From Nanoperiomorbus sp963544155 (lineage in GTDB: Bacteria > Patescibacteriota > Saccharimonadia > Saccharimonadales > Saccharimonadaceae), in the NCBI GenBank assembly GCA_963544155.1, contig CAUUDW010000003.1, positions 1 to 64,000 on the forward strand: a stretch of DNA of 64,000 nucleotides, given 5' to 3'. Position 1 is the stretch's first letter. Each line of letters begins with the position of its first letter. Shown one piece after another: positions 16,323 to 24,217 of this stretch. The notes under the pieces are model-generated. The model was not told the origin of the DNA and did not search any database. It saw nothing but the letters and a program-made list of their open reading frames with translations. Both the position numbers and the translations under genes were made by a program.

Positions 16323-17816
16323 CTATTTCAGCTTTTGGCGTAGGATCTTTTGGGCGAGGGCAGGGTTGGCTTGACCTTTGGACTGCTTCATGACTTGACC
16401 GACTAAGAAACCGATCACCTTGTCCTGTCCTGACTTAAAGTCAGCCACCGCCTTAGCGCAACCCGGCGCAGCAATTACTTGATCAACGATCGCTTCAATA
16501 GCCCCCTCGTCACTGACCTGCAGAAGATGCTTTGACTCAGCGACCGCCAGCGGATCTGCATCAGTCTGCAATATCTCGGCGAAGATCTCTTTACCGGCCG
16601 TCGACGACACTTTATTACCATCAAGCATTTGAGCCAGTTTGATCAGATGAGCAACAGACGGCAGATGGTCCAGCTCACCGGACGTGGTCTCGTCGTCGCT
16701 CGGCAGACAACTGGCGAACAGATTAGCGACCCGCCGAGCCGCCGCCTCGCCTGACTGGTCCAGGATGTCGCTAATGACAGCAGCAATCTGCCGGTGTGAC
16801 AGTAGTACTCGCACCACCGAGTCATCAAGCTTGAGCTGAGCGAACTTCGCCCGGTAATCAGCGGGCATCAGCGGAAAGTCAGCCTGCATCTCGGCAACGT
16901 CCGCTTCGGTCAAGACGACCGGTGGGATATCGGCGTCAGGCATATAGCGGTAATCTTGGGCATCCTCTTTGCTTCGCTGCTCAAAAGTTTTCCCCTCCGC
17001 TTCTGACCAGCCCCTAGTCTGCTGCTTGATCAATTGCCCGCTCTTCAGGACGCTAATCTGCCGACGAATCTCGTAATCAGTGGCTCGTTCGACCGCCCGA
17101 AATGAATTCAGATTCTTAAGCTCGGTTCTAGTCCCCAATTGATCACCCGGCTTCGCTACTGAGATATTGACATCAAAACGCATATTGCCGTGGTACAGAT
17201 CGCCGATAGTCACATCAGCATAAGTCATAAGCAGATGGAGCTCCTCTGTATAAGCCCGTGCCATACTAGCCGAGTGAATATCCGGCTCGGCGACAATCTC
17301 AATCAATGGAGTACCGGCTCGGTTCAGATCAACTAAGGAGTAGCTGCCCAGATGAGTTAGCTTTCCGGCGTCTTCTTCAACATGAGCGTGGTGAATCCGC
17401 ACTTGCTCACCGCTAGGTAGCTCAACCAGCCCGCCGATGATAAGAGGCTGATACATCTGAGATATCTGATAACCCTTAGGTAGATCGGGATAGAAATAAT
17501 GCTTACGGTCAAAACGACTCTCGTGAGCGATCCGACTACCTAGTGCCTTACCGGCTCGCACCGCCTTGACGATAGCCCCTCGGTTTAATACCGGCAGCAT
17601 TCCCGGCAGAGCATAATCAATCACGCTGACCTTACTATTTGGCTCCGCCTCCCGAGCGTCATTGTCAGTGGCGCTGAAGAGCTTGGTGGCAGTATTTAGC
17701 TGGACGTGACACTCTATGCCAATAGTCGGCAAGTAGCCATCCACCAGATAACGATCAACTTCACCATCAATTCTACTGCCATGTTCGCCGGCACTGCCTA
17801 ATACATCTTTCGTCAT
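16323..17816 (-). CDS. gatB: Asp-tRNA(Asn)/Glu-tRNA(Gln) amidotransferase subunit B
   Basis: GatB is the kinase and tRNA-binding part of GatCAB, which converts mischarged Glu-tRNA(Gln) or Asp-tRNA(Asn) to the correct aminoacyl-tRNA. The 497 residues show GIECHVQLNTATKLFS near 34, ALPGMLPVLN, GYQISQMYQPL, the RYMPDADIPP motif near 290, and the C-terminal YqeY-like tail domain ending QKILRQKLK. It has a TAGGAG ribosome binding site and follows the small HEPN-like gene by 4 nt, in the order gatC-gatA-HEPN-gatB. The need for GatCAB suggests that glutaminyl- and/or asparaginyl-tRNA synthetase is absent from the genome (inference). Confidence 0.96.
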   Translation of the reverse strand: MTKDVLGSAGEHGSRIDGEVDRYLVDGYLPTIGIECHVQLNTATKLFSATDNDAREAEPNSKVSVIDYALPGMLPVLNRGAIVKAVRAGKALGSRIAHESRFDRKHYFYPDLPKGYQISQMYQPLIIGGLVELPSGEQVRIHHAHVEEDAGKLTHLGSYSLVDLNRAGTPLIEIVAEPDIHSASMARAYTEELHLLMTYADVTIGDLYHGNMRFDVNISVAKPGDQLGTRTELKNLNSFRAVERATDYEIRRQISVLKSGQLIKQQTRGWSEAEGKTFEQRSKEDAQDYRYMPDADIPPVVLTEADVAEMQADFPLMPADYRAKFAQLKLDDSVVRVLLSHRQIAAVISDILDQSGEAAARRVANLFASCLPSDDETTSGELDHLPSVAHLIKLAQMLDGNKVSSTAGKEIFAEILQTDADPLAVAESKHLLQVSDEGAIEAIVDQVIAAPGCAKAVADFKSGQDKVIGFLVGQVMKQSKGQANPALAQKILRQKLK

Positions 17817-17820
17817 CGCT

Positions 17821-18246
17821 TTATATCGCTCCTAAATCCCGCAGGGCTTTCTTATATATCGCCAGCATCCGAGTGGCCACGGATTTATTGACCGAGCCAT
17901 CCACCTCGTGAGCAATCCGATTGCGCACTTTATGCGCCGCCCAAACTCCATTAATATCGCTGAACAGCTTGTTTGATTTCTTCAGTCGATCGCCCATTGT
18001 CTGCCCCGCTACCCCGCTCTCTCGCAGTGCTTTGTCCAGCAGTTTATCGGCACTGAGAATAGCGAATTGATACGAGGCTAAGTTATTTCTATCGATATTA
18101 TTATCAATCTCCAGCCAGGCAGTCCGGTATCGCTCTTTATTAAGAACCTTGCCATGACCTCTAGTCAGAGCAATGATCGCTAGGAGTACACCGCCGACGA
18201 CCACCACGATCGCTATCATGATCGCAGTCGAAAATGTGTTAGGCAT
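17821..18246 (-). CDS. Single-pass membrane protein with HEPN-like RX4H motif, inside the gat operon
   Basis: A 141-residue protein with one N-terminal transmembrane segment (residues 6-28) followed by a helical cytoplasmic domain. Near residue 105 the sequence VRNRIAHEV contains R-x4-H, the spacing of HEPN-superfamily ribonucleases, which act on RNA including tRNA. The rest shows only helical character, so this is a suggestion and not an assignment. The start at 18246 is chosen because its ATG overlaps the gatA stop (GATGCCTAA). A longer frame exists only inside gatA. Its place between gatA and gatB implies co-expression with tRNA amidation. Confidence 0.75.
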   Translation of the reverse strand: MPNTFSTAIMIAIVVVVGGVLLAIIALTRGHGKVLNKERYRTAWLEIDNNIDRNNLASYQFAILSADKLLDKALRESGVAGQTMGDRLKKSNKLFSDINGVWAAHKVRNRIAHEVDGSVNKSVATRMLAIYKKALRDLGAI

Positions 18247-19651
18247 CGTCCGCCTCCAGTTGCTTCGCCATAGCAAGCAAGCTAGCGTCCGCCTTGGCTG
18301 GAGCAATCAGCTGCACCCCGATCGGCAGACCTGCTTTGCTACGACCGTTTGGTACGGATATAGCAGGTAAACCGGCCAGCGAAGCGGGTACGGTCATAGC
18401 GTCCGCCAGATACATCTTGAGCGGGTCGTGAGTATTCTCCCCCAGCTTAAAGGCCGGTGTCGGTGAGACCGGAGAGAGCAGGAAATCGTAGCTCTCAAAT
18501 AGCTTGTCTAGCTGCCTGATCAGAAGTGTACGAGCCTGCTGCGCCTTAAGATAATATGCATCATAATAGCCGCTGGATAGCACATAAGAGCCGATCATGA
18601 TGCGGCGTTTGTTCTCCGGCATCAGCCCATCGTCTCGACTCATGCCGTAGACATCATCCAGCCGATGTGCCTCAGGCGAGCGTTCGCCGTAGCGGATACC
18701 ATCATAGCGAGCCATATTCGACGACAGCTCAGCAGGTATCACTATGTAGTAGATCGCTAGGGCATATTGCGCCATCGGCAGCTTCACTAAGTCCACCTGA
18801 TGTCCCGACTCACGTAAACGCTGCGCCAATTGGTTAGTTCGGCTAGCTACGTCATCATCTACCCCCTCACCGACGAAGTCTTCGATCAGACCGATACGCT
18901 GCCCGCTAGGAGACTCGGTAAGTGGGGAAAAATACCCGGGGTAGACTGTACCATCTCGCTGATCTTGACCGGCTAAGATATCAGCTATGATCTCACTATC
19001 CCGCACCGTCCGAGTTATCGGACCGACCGTATCTGTCGAGCTGGCCATTGCCACTACGCCATAACGGCTAATCATACCGTAAGTTGGTTTATAGCCCACT
19101 ACACCATTAAAGCTGGCCGGCTGACGAATTGACCCTCCGGTATCCGACCCTAGGGCAAAAGGCACTATGCCACTAGCCACTGCCACCGCCGAGCCGCCCG
19201 AGGAGCCGCCCGCCACTCGTCCCCTGTCAATGGCGTTATGAGTCGGACCGAAAGCGCTATTCTCGGTCGACCCGCCATGGGCAAAGGCATCCAGGTTCGC
19301 CTTACCGATCATTATAGCATCCTCAGCCTCGATTCGCTCAATCGCCGTGGCATCAATGGGCGATCGAAAGTTGTCCAGCATTTTACTGGCAGCCGTCGTG
19401 TGACCAACCTTAGTCAGGAAATTGTCCTTGGCTACGTATGGCACTCCGGCCAGCCTCCCCACGGACTCGCCCTTTTTGAGTCTAGCATCAAGCTGATCGG
19501 CTCGGGCCAGTGCCTGCTCGGCACAAACCTCCAGCAGACAGTGCAACTCATCTCGCTCCCTAGCTTGAGCTAGCGCCCGCTCTACCTCTGCCCTGGCTGA
19601 GGTGTGACCGGATTTAACGTCAGCTACAATTCGTTCTATCTCGCTCTTCAT
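18239..19651 (-). CDS. gatA: Glutamyl/aspartyl-tRNA amidotransferase subunit A
   Basis: GatA is the amidase that releases ammonia from glutamine for GatB. The 470 residues contain the amidase signature with the Ser-cisSer-Lys triad: VAKDN near residue 74, GGSSGGSAVAVASG near 150, and GSDTGGSIRQPA with the nucleophilic Ser near 175. The C-terminal glutaminase half includes PVSPTPAFKLGE and the typical LPIGVQLIAP end. It starts 1 nt after the gatC stop and overlaps the start of the HEPN-like gene. Confidence 0.96.
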   Translation of the reverse strand: MKSEIERIVADVKSGHTSARAEVERALAQARERDELHCLLEVCAEQALARADQLDARLKKGESVGRLAGVPYVAKDNFLTKVGHTTAASKMLDNFRSPIDATAIERIEAEDAIMIGKANLDAFAHGGSTENSAFGPTHNAIDRGRVAGGSSGGSAVAVASGIVPFALGSDTGGSIRQPASFNGVVGYKPTYGMISRYGVVAMASSTDTVGPITRTVRDSEIIADILAGQDQRDGTVYPGYFSPLTESPSGQRIGLIEDFVGEGVDDDVASRTNQLAQRLRESGHQVDLVKLPMAQYALAIYYIVIPAELSSNMARYDGIRYGERSPEAHRLDDVYGMSRDDGLMPENKRRIMIGSYVLSSGYYDAYYLKAQQARTLLIRQLDKLFESYDFLLSPVSPTPAFKLGENTHDPLKMYLADAMTVPASLAGLPAISVPNGRSKAGLPIGVQLIAPAKADASLLAMAKQLEADDA

Positions 19652-19652
19652 C

Positions 19653-19937
19653 CTATAGCACCTTGGGGACTTTTACCTGACCATCTTCACTATCAGGCGC
19701 CAGTTGTAGTAGCTCCCGTCGCTCCAGCTGAGGCTTGACTTCATCCGTCCGCCAGACATTCTCTAGCCCGGTTAGCTGAAAAGTCGGTTCGACTCCAGCA
19801 GTATCCAGCTCGTCTAATTGATCTATATAGCCGACTATCCTATCAATATCACCGGCCAGCGAAGTCAGCTCAGCCTTACTCAGTCTAATCTGACTTAGCT
19901 CCGCCAGATGGCGCACATCTTCTAAACTAACACTCAT
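19653..19937 (-). CDS. gatC: Glutamyl/aspartyl-tRNA amidotransferase subunit C
   Basis: GatC is the small belt that holds GatA and GatB together. The 94 residues match the family: VRHLAELSQIRLSKAELTSLAGDIDRIVGYIDQLDELDTAGVEPTFQ in pieces, then a LREDxV-like segment. It heads the operon. TATAAT at 19951-19946 ends 8 nt before the ATG, and no Shine-Dalgarno is seen, which fits a leaderless or near-leaderless mRNA. Confidence 0.94.
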   Translation of the reverse strand: MSVSLEDVRHLAELSQIRLSKAELTSLAGDIDRIVGYIDQLDELDTAGVEPTFQLTGLENVWRTDEVKPQLERRELLQLAPDSEDGQVKVPKVL

Positions 19938-19945
19938 CGCTCTTC

Positions 19946-19951
19946 ATTATA
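19946..19951 (-). promoter_or_regulatory. gatC operon -10 box
   Basis: TATAAT on the minus strand, 8 nt before the gatC ATG. The predicted leader is 0-2 nt. Confidence 0.55.
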
Positions 19952-19989
19952 CACTCTTGCCGCCCAAAACTTGCGCTCCAGGGAGCTAT

Positions 19990-20652
19990 CTACCTGGAGA
20001 GGGTGTTGACGTCGTAATAGTGCTGCATCAAGCTCTCGGTACTGGTAGATGGAGTGTGAGTCTTCACCAGTACAGCGATGGAAGCCAAGCTTAACCCGGC
20101 GATAGCCACTGATAAGACAATGATAGATAGCTGCGACGGCTTGAGCTCTGCCTTGACAAACTTACCGATCATCACCTTAGCGCCAAATAGTCCGCCGGCT
20201 ATGCCGGACATAGGAATGATACCGCCCAGTAAATTAGAGACCCACGGTGTATGCTCGTTGACTGACAGTAGCGACGCCAGCAAGATACCACAAGCCGCTA
20301 CCGCCGCCAGACCGGCAAAGACCAAGCAAAACGATTGCCCGGCCTGACTGATCAGATGATAGCTCCGACTGTTAACCAGTATACCTGCATCCTTAGAAGC
20401 AACTATCTTGCCAAGCGACAACTTAGCGACAACAGCCAGGAAGACCGACAGACACCCGCCAGTTACTATCGAAATAATACTCCCGTTGCCAAAAATACTC
20501 AGTAGGCTCGGTGCCGAGACGCCGGCATCAGCAAGTCTGGCGATGGCGCTGGTCAGAGTGAAAGCACCTAGACCCATCGACAATATAGCCGCAATGACCG
20601 CTGTACCATACTGAATTATCAGCTCATTAGCTGTGGATTTCTTATCCTCCAT
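19990..20652 (-). CDS. Polytopic membrane protein of unknown function
   Basis: A 220-residue protein with five probable transmembrane helices (about 15-37, 50-75, 95-120, 127-150, 165-190), small loops and a short cytoplasmic C-terminus. I do not recognise the family; the Gly/Ala-rich helices loosely resemble ATP-synthase subunit c-like or holin-like proteins, but nothing decisive. The ATG at 20652 is preferred over an upstream GTG (20664) because GAGGGGG lies just before it. It has its own promoter and is monocistronic. Confidence 0.75.
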   Translation of the reverse strand: MEDKKSTANELIIQYGTAVIAAILSMGLGAFTLTSAIARLADAGVSAPSLLSIFGNGSIISIVTGGCLSVFLAVVAKLSLGKIVASKDAGILVNSRSYHLISQAGQSFCLVFAGLAAVAACGILLASLLSVNEHTPWVSNLLGGIIPMSGIAGGLFGAKVMIGKFVKAELKPSQLSIIVLSVAIAGLSLASIAVLVKTHTPSTSTESLMQHYYDVNTLSR

Positions 20653-20696
20653 TATCCCCCTCACTACGGATTACCCGTCAATTAGTTTATAGCTCT

Positions 20697-20725
20697 ATTA
20701 TACAGCTTGACCGACACAAGACCAA
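20697..20725 (-). promoter_or_regulatory. Promoter of the polytopic membrane gene
   Basis: TTGGTC, 17 nt, TATAAT on the minus strand. It gives a leader of about 40 nt with a GAGGGGG ribosome binding site. Confidence 0.65.
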
Positions 20726-20797
20726 ACCTTGACCAATTGCGTTCTTATGCTGCTACACATCGAGTATCAGCCCGGTTCGTAGTAAGACAAACTCACG

Positions 20798-21595
20798 CTA
20801 TTTCTTCTCTCGATACGTCGCTATAGCCTGCCGGGCAGCAGCCTGTTGAGCTTGTTGCTTGCTCGTACCGGTGCCCCTGCCCATTTCCTGACCGGCTACA
20901 TAGACCCCAACGACAAAGGTCTTGTCGTGGTCCGGACCGGACTCATCCAGCACCCGATAGCTCGGCGTCTCATTATCAATTCGTTGCGATATCTCCTGTA
21001 GGTACGACTTGGCATCACGCCAACTGCCGTCCCTCAAGATCTCGTCAACGTTAACCAGGATGTGCTCCGAGATAAATTGACTAGCCACCCGGTAGCCTTG
21101 GTCGAGATAGATCGCCCCGATCAGCGCCTCAAAGCAATTGGCCACTATATGCAGCTTGGCTTGCTCCGATCCATCTCGCTCGCCTTTCGACATCCGTACC
21201 AGCGGCTCATAGCCAAGCTCATCACCGGCGTCACGGATTGATTCTGTCCGAACTAGAGCAGAGCGCCATGAGGTCAGCACTCCCTCCGGCATGTCAAAGC
21301 TACGAAAGAGATAGTCAGTCGTAGCTAGCTCCAATACTGCATCACCCAGAAACTCCAGCCGTTCATTATGAGCTTTCGCCACTCGCCGATGCTCATTAAC
21401 ATAGCTCCGATGAGTCAAGGCGGTGACTAGTAGGGACGGATTACCAAAAATAAAGCCCAGCTTAGCCTGTGCCCAAGCTTGATAGGGGGCGAAATCAACC
21501 CCCTCCACGATTGGCACTACCGGTGTACCGGCTGCACGATGTGTAAACTCCATTCCGACCGCTCTTTTCTGGCGGCGATTTCTAGTCCTGCTCAT
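20798..21595 (-). CDS. rnc: Ribonuclease III
   Basis: RNase III cuts double-stranded RNA in rRNA maturation and RNA decay. The 265 residues have a basic N-terminal extension (1-30), the endonuclease domain with ALTHRSYVNEH and the signature NERLEFLGDAVLEL near residue 80, an Asp/Glu pair in ANCFEALIGAIYLDQGY, and a C-terminal double-stranded RNA binding domain (DAKSYLQEISQ onward, ending KQQAQQAAARQAI). The ATG overlaps the end of the NUDIX gene by 14 nt. It is last in the rpmF-nusB-NUDIX-rnc run, a grouping of rRNA and ribosome functions. Confidence 0.96.
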   Translation of the reverse strand: MSRTRNRRQKRAVGMEFTHRAAGTPVVPIVEGVDFAPYQAWAQAKLGFIFGNPSLLVTALTHRSYVNEHRRVAKAHNERLEFLGDAVLELATTDYLFRSFDMPEGVLTSWRSALVRTESIRDAGDELGYEPLVRMSKGERDGSEQAKLHIVANCFEALIGAIYLDQGYRVASQFISEHILVNVDEILRDGSWRDAKSYLQEISQRIDNETPSYRVLDESGPDHDKTFVVGVYVAGQEMGRGTGTSKQQAQQAAARQAIATYREKK

Positions 21596-22319
21596 TTAAC
21601 TCCCCTCTCTGTACCAAGCGACGTCGCCCCAGTCGAATTAGCTTAGCAATATCTCGATAAGCGATAACATCAACCGCCTCGTCATAGCTAAACCATTTGA
21701 TGCCGTTCATCCAATCCTCTTTTTTAATTTGGTCAGTATCACCCAATGCTTTGAATAGATATATTTGGGTGCTCATGAGTACTAAGATATTCTCTCGTCG
21801 ATAGCGAAAATGGATCTTACCCAGCCAGCAAATAGGATCAAGCTGGTAGACACCCGCCTCCTCGCCAATCTCTCGAATCGCCGCTTCTTGAGCCGTCTCA
21901 CCTTCCTCGATATGACCTTTAGGAATGGTCCAACGGTCAAAATGATCAGCCACCAGCAGAATCTCCAACCCACCGGCTTCACTGAAACGATATATAACCC
22001 CGCCGGCGGTTGCTTCTCGAGATATCTCAGAGATGGTACTATGGCTACCATTCTTGGTAATTACCTTCTGCAAATTGCCCCGCACCAGTGGCTTGGAAGC
22101 TAAACTGGTCTGACTCAGTGGAATATCCCGTCGAACCTTAGCGACGGGCTTGGCTGATGCCTGCTCAGCAGTAGCTCGCTTCTTCAGCCACGCCGCCCGA
22201 CGACATCGGTTGCGGGTCTGACCGGTACTGCGCCGGCTGGACACCGGCTCGCTAGCTCTAGGTGAACTCTTATTTCGTCTCTTGCGAAGACGTTTGTTTT
22301 GGTTGCTTGCTTTGCTCAT
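21582..22319 (-). CDS. NUDIX hydrolase with basic N-terminal extension
   Basis: NUDIX enzymes hydrolyse nucleoside diphosphates linked to other groups. The 245 residues divide into a very basic, probably disordered N-terminal region of about 100 residues (many Arg, Lys, Ser) and a NUDIX domain with the full box GHIEEGETAQEAAIREIGEEAG near residue 150. The frame is open upstream inside nusB. I take the ATG at 22319 because AGGAG lies just before it, leaving a 50-nt overlap with nusB. The substrate is unknown; the fold resembles MutT/diadenosine polyphosphate hydrolases. The basic tail suggests nucleic-acid or ribosome binding (inference). Confidence 0.88.
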   Translation of the reverse strand: MSKASNQNKRLRKRRNKSSPRASEPVSSRRSTGQTRNRCRRAAWLKKRATAEQASAKPVAKVRRDIPLSQTSLASKPLVRGNLQKVITKNGSHSTISEISREATAGGVIYRFSEAGGLEILLVADHFDRWTIPKGHIEEGETAQEAAIREIGEEAGVYQLDPICWLGKIHFRYRRENILVLMSTQIYLFKALGDTDQIKKEDWMNGIKWFSYDEAVDVIAYRDIAKLIRLGRRRLVQRGELNEQD

Positions 22320-22755
22320 CTCTCTCCTCGTTGATCTCGCGCCAAATGGTACCCAGTACGCCATTAACGAAGCGAGAAGAGCTATCCGAACTAAAGGACT
22401 TAGCCAACTCAACCGCCTCGTTGATCGCCACCTTAGGTGGGATATCACCGGCAAACTGAGTTAGTTCAAATACCGCCATCCGCATGATATCTCGATCGAT
22501 GATGGAGATCTGGCTCAGTGGCCAGTCCGGCGCTACCGGAGCAATCATAGCATCCAGCTGACGACCGGCCCGATTGACCCCGACCGTTAGCTTGCGGACA
22601 AAGTCCTTGTCGTCGATCTTTTTCTCGTAGCGTTCCAGATTGCGATCCAGAATACTCTCCAGATCAATCGACTCGTCACCCAGTCTATCTCGAAAGTCGT
22701 ATTCATAAAGTGTCTGCAGTGCAATAATCCTACCTAAATGCCGATTACTAGCCAT
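22270..22755 (-). CDS. nusB: Transcription antitermination protein NusB
   Basis: NusB joins the rRNA antitermination complex and helps ribosome assembly. The 161 residues show the all-helical family pattern: ALQTLYEYDF near residue 12, DRDIMRMAVFEL near 85, then PPKVAINEAVELAKSFSSDSSSRFVNGVLGTI, the best conserved block. A short Gln/Lys/Ser tail follows. It is downstream of rpmF with a GGGAG ribosome binding site, and its end overlaps the NUDIX gene. Confidence 0.95.
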   Translation of the reverse strand: MASNRHLGRIIALQTLYEYDFRDRLGDESIDLESILDRNLERYEKKIDDKDFVRKLTVGVNRAGRQLDAMIAPVAPDWPLSQISIIDRDIMRMAVFELTQFAGDIPPKVAINEAVELAKSFSSDSSSRFVNGVLGTIWREINEERDEQSKQPKQTSSQETK

Positions 22756-22787
22756 CTTGTTTTCTCCCGCCTCATCAAGTTATTTTG

Positions 22788-22937
22788 CTACTTTAGCGCA
22801 GCTTTGCCGGTGTCGTTCTTGGTCGTGACAGCTTTGATCGGCGACTTAGCGTTCACTCGGCGAGCTAGCTTAAGTAGCAGATGACTACGACGATTGCCAG
22901 TCCGACGAGGGCTGGTCTGCTTCTTTGGCTTACCCAT
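22788..22937 (-). CDS. rpmF: 50S ribosomal protein L32, short form
   Basis: A 49-residue basic protein. The N-terminus MGKPKKQTSPRRTGNRRSH matches the L32 pattern (PKK, then R-R and RRSH). It is about ten residues shorter than usual L32 and has no zinc-binding cysteines. A GGAGAG ribosome binding site lies upstream, and it heads the operon with nusB, NUDIX and rnc; rpmF is also next to rnc-type genes in many genomes. It is easy to miss because of its size. Confidence 0.8.
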   Translation of the reverse strand: MGKPKKQTSPRRTGNRRSHLLLKLARRVNAKSPIKAVTTKNDTGKAALK

Positions 22938-22973
22938 TTACTTATCTCTCCTTCTTTGTGATAAATTATTTAT

Positions 22974-23002
22974 ATCTTATCAGCAGTTAGCCATTTTAGC
23001 AA
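22974..23002 (-). promoter_or_regulatory. rpmF operon promoter
   Basis: TTGCTA, 17 nt, TAAGAT on the minus strand, followed by a leader of about 30 nt with GGAGAG. Confidence 0.55.
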
Positions 23003-23072
23003 GTTGCCAAAGTTCATTGCTGATGCTATGGTAATTGATTATACCTCCAAGATACGCTAAGATTGGACTAAG

Positions 23073-23423
23073 ATGAGACAACCGAATTATCCAAGCGGTC
23101 AAGGCGATAGCCTAAATGAGCCTAGCTACGACACTGATGATATTGCCGAGCAAGAATTGTGCGAGTACGACGCTGAATACCTGTATCACAAGAATGCCTG
23201 CCGGCATCAGAAGCAACTGGAGGCGGTGCGCCGGCAACAATACCAACGAGAGTACCTCGATCAGATAGACAGCGACCGAGCCAAGCAGAGACGCCGACGG
23301 AGAATAGTCGTAGGGATATCTGCCGCTATCATAGGGCAATTATTACTGAGCAGTCCTTTCTCCTGCTCCGTCCCTAGCAATAACTACCGGACTGAAGAGA
23401 GCACTACCAGCCAATCACCTTAG
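23073..23423 (+). CDS. Small single-pass membrane protein, unknown function
   Basis: A 116-residue protein. Residues 1-60 are rich in Asp, Glu and Tyr, residues 60-85 are strongly basic (KQRRRRR), and residues 85-105 form one hydrophobic helix (IVVGISAAIIGQLLLSS), followed by a short Ser/Thr tail. By the positive-inside rule the N-terminus would be cytoplasmic. The next gene has the same Arg-cluster plus IVVGxxAAII helix, so the two are probably paralogues. No ribosome binding site is visible; TAAGAT lies 9 nt before the ATG. Confidence 0.7.
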   Translation: MRQPNYPSGQGDSLNEPSYDTDDIAEQELCEYDAEYLYHKNACRHQKQLEAVRRQQYQREYLDQIDSDRAKQRRRRRIVVGISAAIIGQLLLSSPFSCSVPSNNYRTEESTTSQSP

Positions 23424-23502
23424 CACCGCCCACTTCTCACCGACTCCTGCGAAGACAAATAGCAAGACAAGATAATATCTATATTAGAGCCACCTGCCCC
23501 TA

Positions 23503-23531
23503 TTGACATAGACCGTCCTGCATGTTACTGT
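23503..23531 (+). promoter_or_regulatory. Promoter of the 202-residue membrane protein
   Basis: TTGACA (23503-23508), 17 nt, TACTGT (23526-23531). The predicted start is 4-5 nt before the ATG at 23542. Confidence 0.55.
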
Positions 23532-23541
23532 ATCAACTATT

Positions 23542-24150
23542 ATGGAACGAAGACATCATCGAGGCAACTATTCGTTGCCCCCGGAAGACACTATGGATTG
23601 GGATGCCGACCGAGTAGTCAGCTCCAATACGCCCAAAACAGTACGACGTCGAGATTATGATCGCACCAACAGCGACCCCTATAGCGATGAAGAAATTAGC
23701 CTAATAAGGGAATGTCGTGAGCGAAATAGAGAGCGAGAGTTGCGAATTCGAGAGCAAGAGTTGCTAAGTCGACGAGAAGTAATCAGAAGCGCTAAACGTA
23801 TCGTAGTCGGAGGTATCGCTGCGATTATACTCATACACTTTGCTGCAGACAAGGCAGAAGAAGCGTATTGGGCGGAGCGACCCTTTCATGATAGTGGCGA
23901 GATAATGACCCTAGAGTGGGGTGAAACTTGGCTCAATAAGATGTATATACCGGTTGCCAATAAATATAAGAATATCTCTGTCGAAGATGTCGAGCACGCC
24001 TCCAAGGAGCTAAACAAAGATTATGAAAAAGGCATAGATGTTAACGGCAAGCCTTCCAAGGGTTCCGGCAATACCGATCTTGCCGGGTCAAGCAAGCGTG
24101 TACCGGCCTTCGACGTCGAACTAGCGGACAATTCTGGCAAGGGCAATTAA
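23542..24150 (+). CDS. Single-pass membrane protein, likely paralogue of the preceding gene
   Basis: A 202-residue protein. An Arg/Asp/Glu-rich N-terminal region with a probable coiled coil (ECRERNRERELRIREQELL, residues 58-76) leads to a basic patch and one membrane helix (RIVVGGIAAIILIHFAA, residues 93-110). A C-terminal 90-residue domain, probably outside the cell, follows with several Trp and Tyr and a disordered Ser/Gly/Lys end. Function is unknown. It has a TTGACA promoter and a strong terminator, so it is a monocistronic unit. Confidence 0.75.
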   Translation: MERRHHRGNYSLPPEDTMDWDADRVVSSNTPKTVRRRDYDRTNSDPYSDEEISLIRECRERNRERELRIREQELLSRREVIRSAKRIVVGGIAAIILIHFAADKAEEAYWAERPFHDSGEIMTLEWGETWLNKMYIPVANKYKNISVEDVEHASKELNKDYEKGIDVNGKPSKGSGNTDLAGSSKRVPAFDVELADNSGKGN

Positions 24151-24169
24151 AGCCAGCGAGATACTCAAC

Positions 24170-24205
24170 AATACCCTGGTATACCACCAGGGTATTTTAT
24201 TTATT
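24170..24205 (+). terminator. Rho-independent terminator
   Basis: AATACCCTGGT pairs with ACCAGGGTATT around a 5-nt loop, then TTATTTATT. It ends the 202-residue gene; on the other strand the same hairpin lies just after leuS. Confidence 0.85.
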
Positions 24206-24217
24206 CCGATCTACCTA

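Noticed and set aside
18247..18306. N-terminal extension of the HEPN-like protein by 20 residues
   Set aside because: It is inside gatA, and the ATG at 18246 gives a normal membrane anchor and operon overlap.
22320..22454. N-terminal extension of the NUDIX protein by 45 residues
   Set aside because: It overlaps nusB coding sequence, and a ribosome binding site marks the ATG at 22319.
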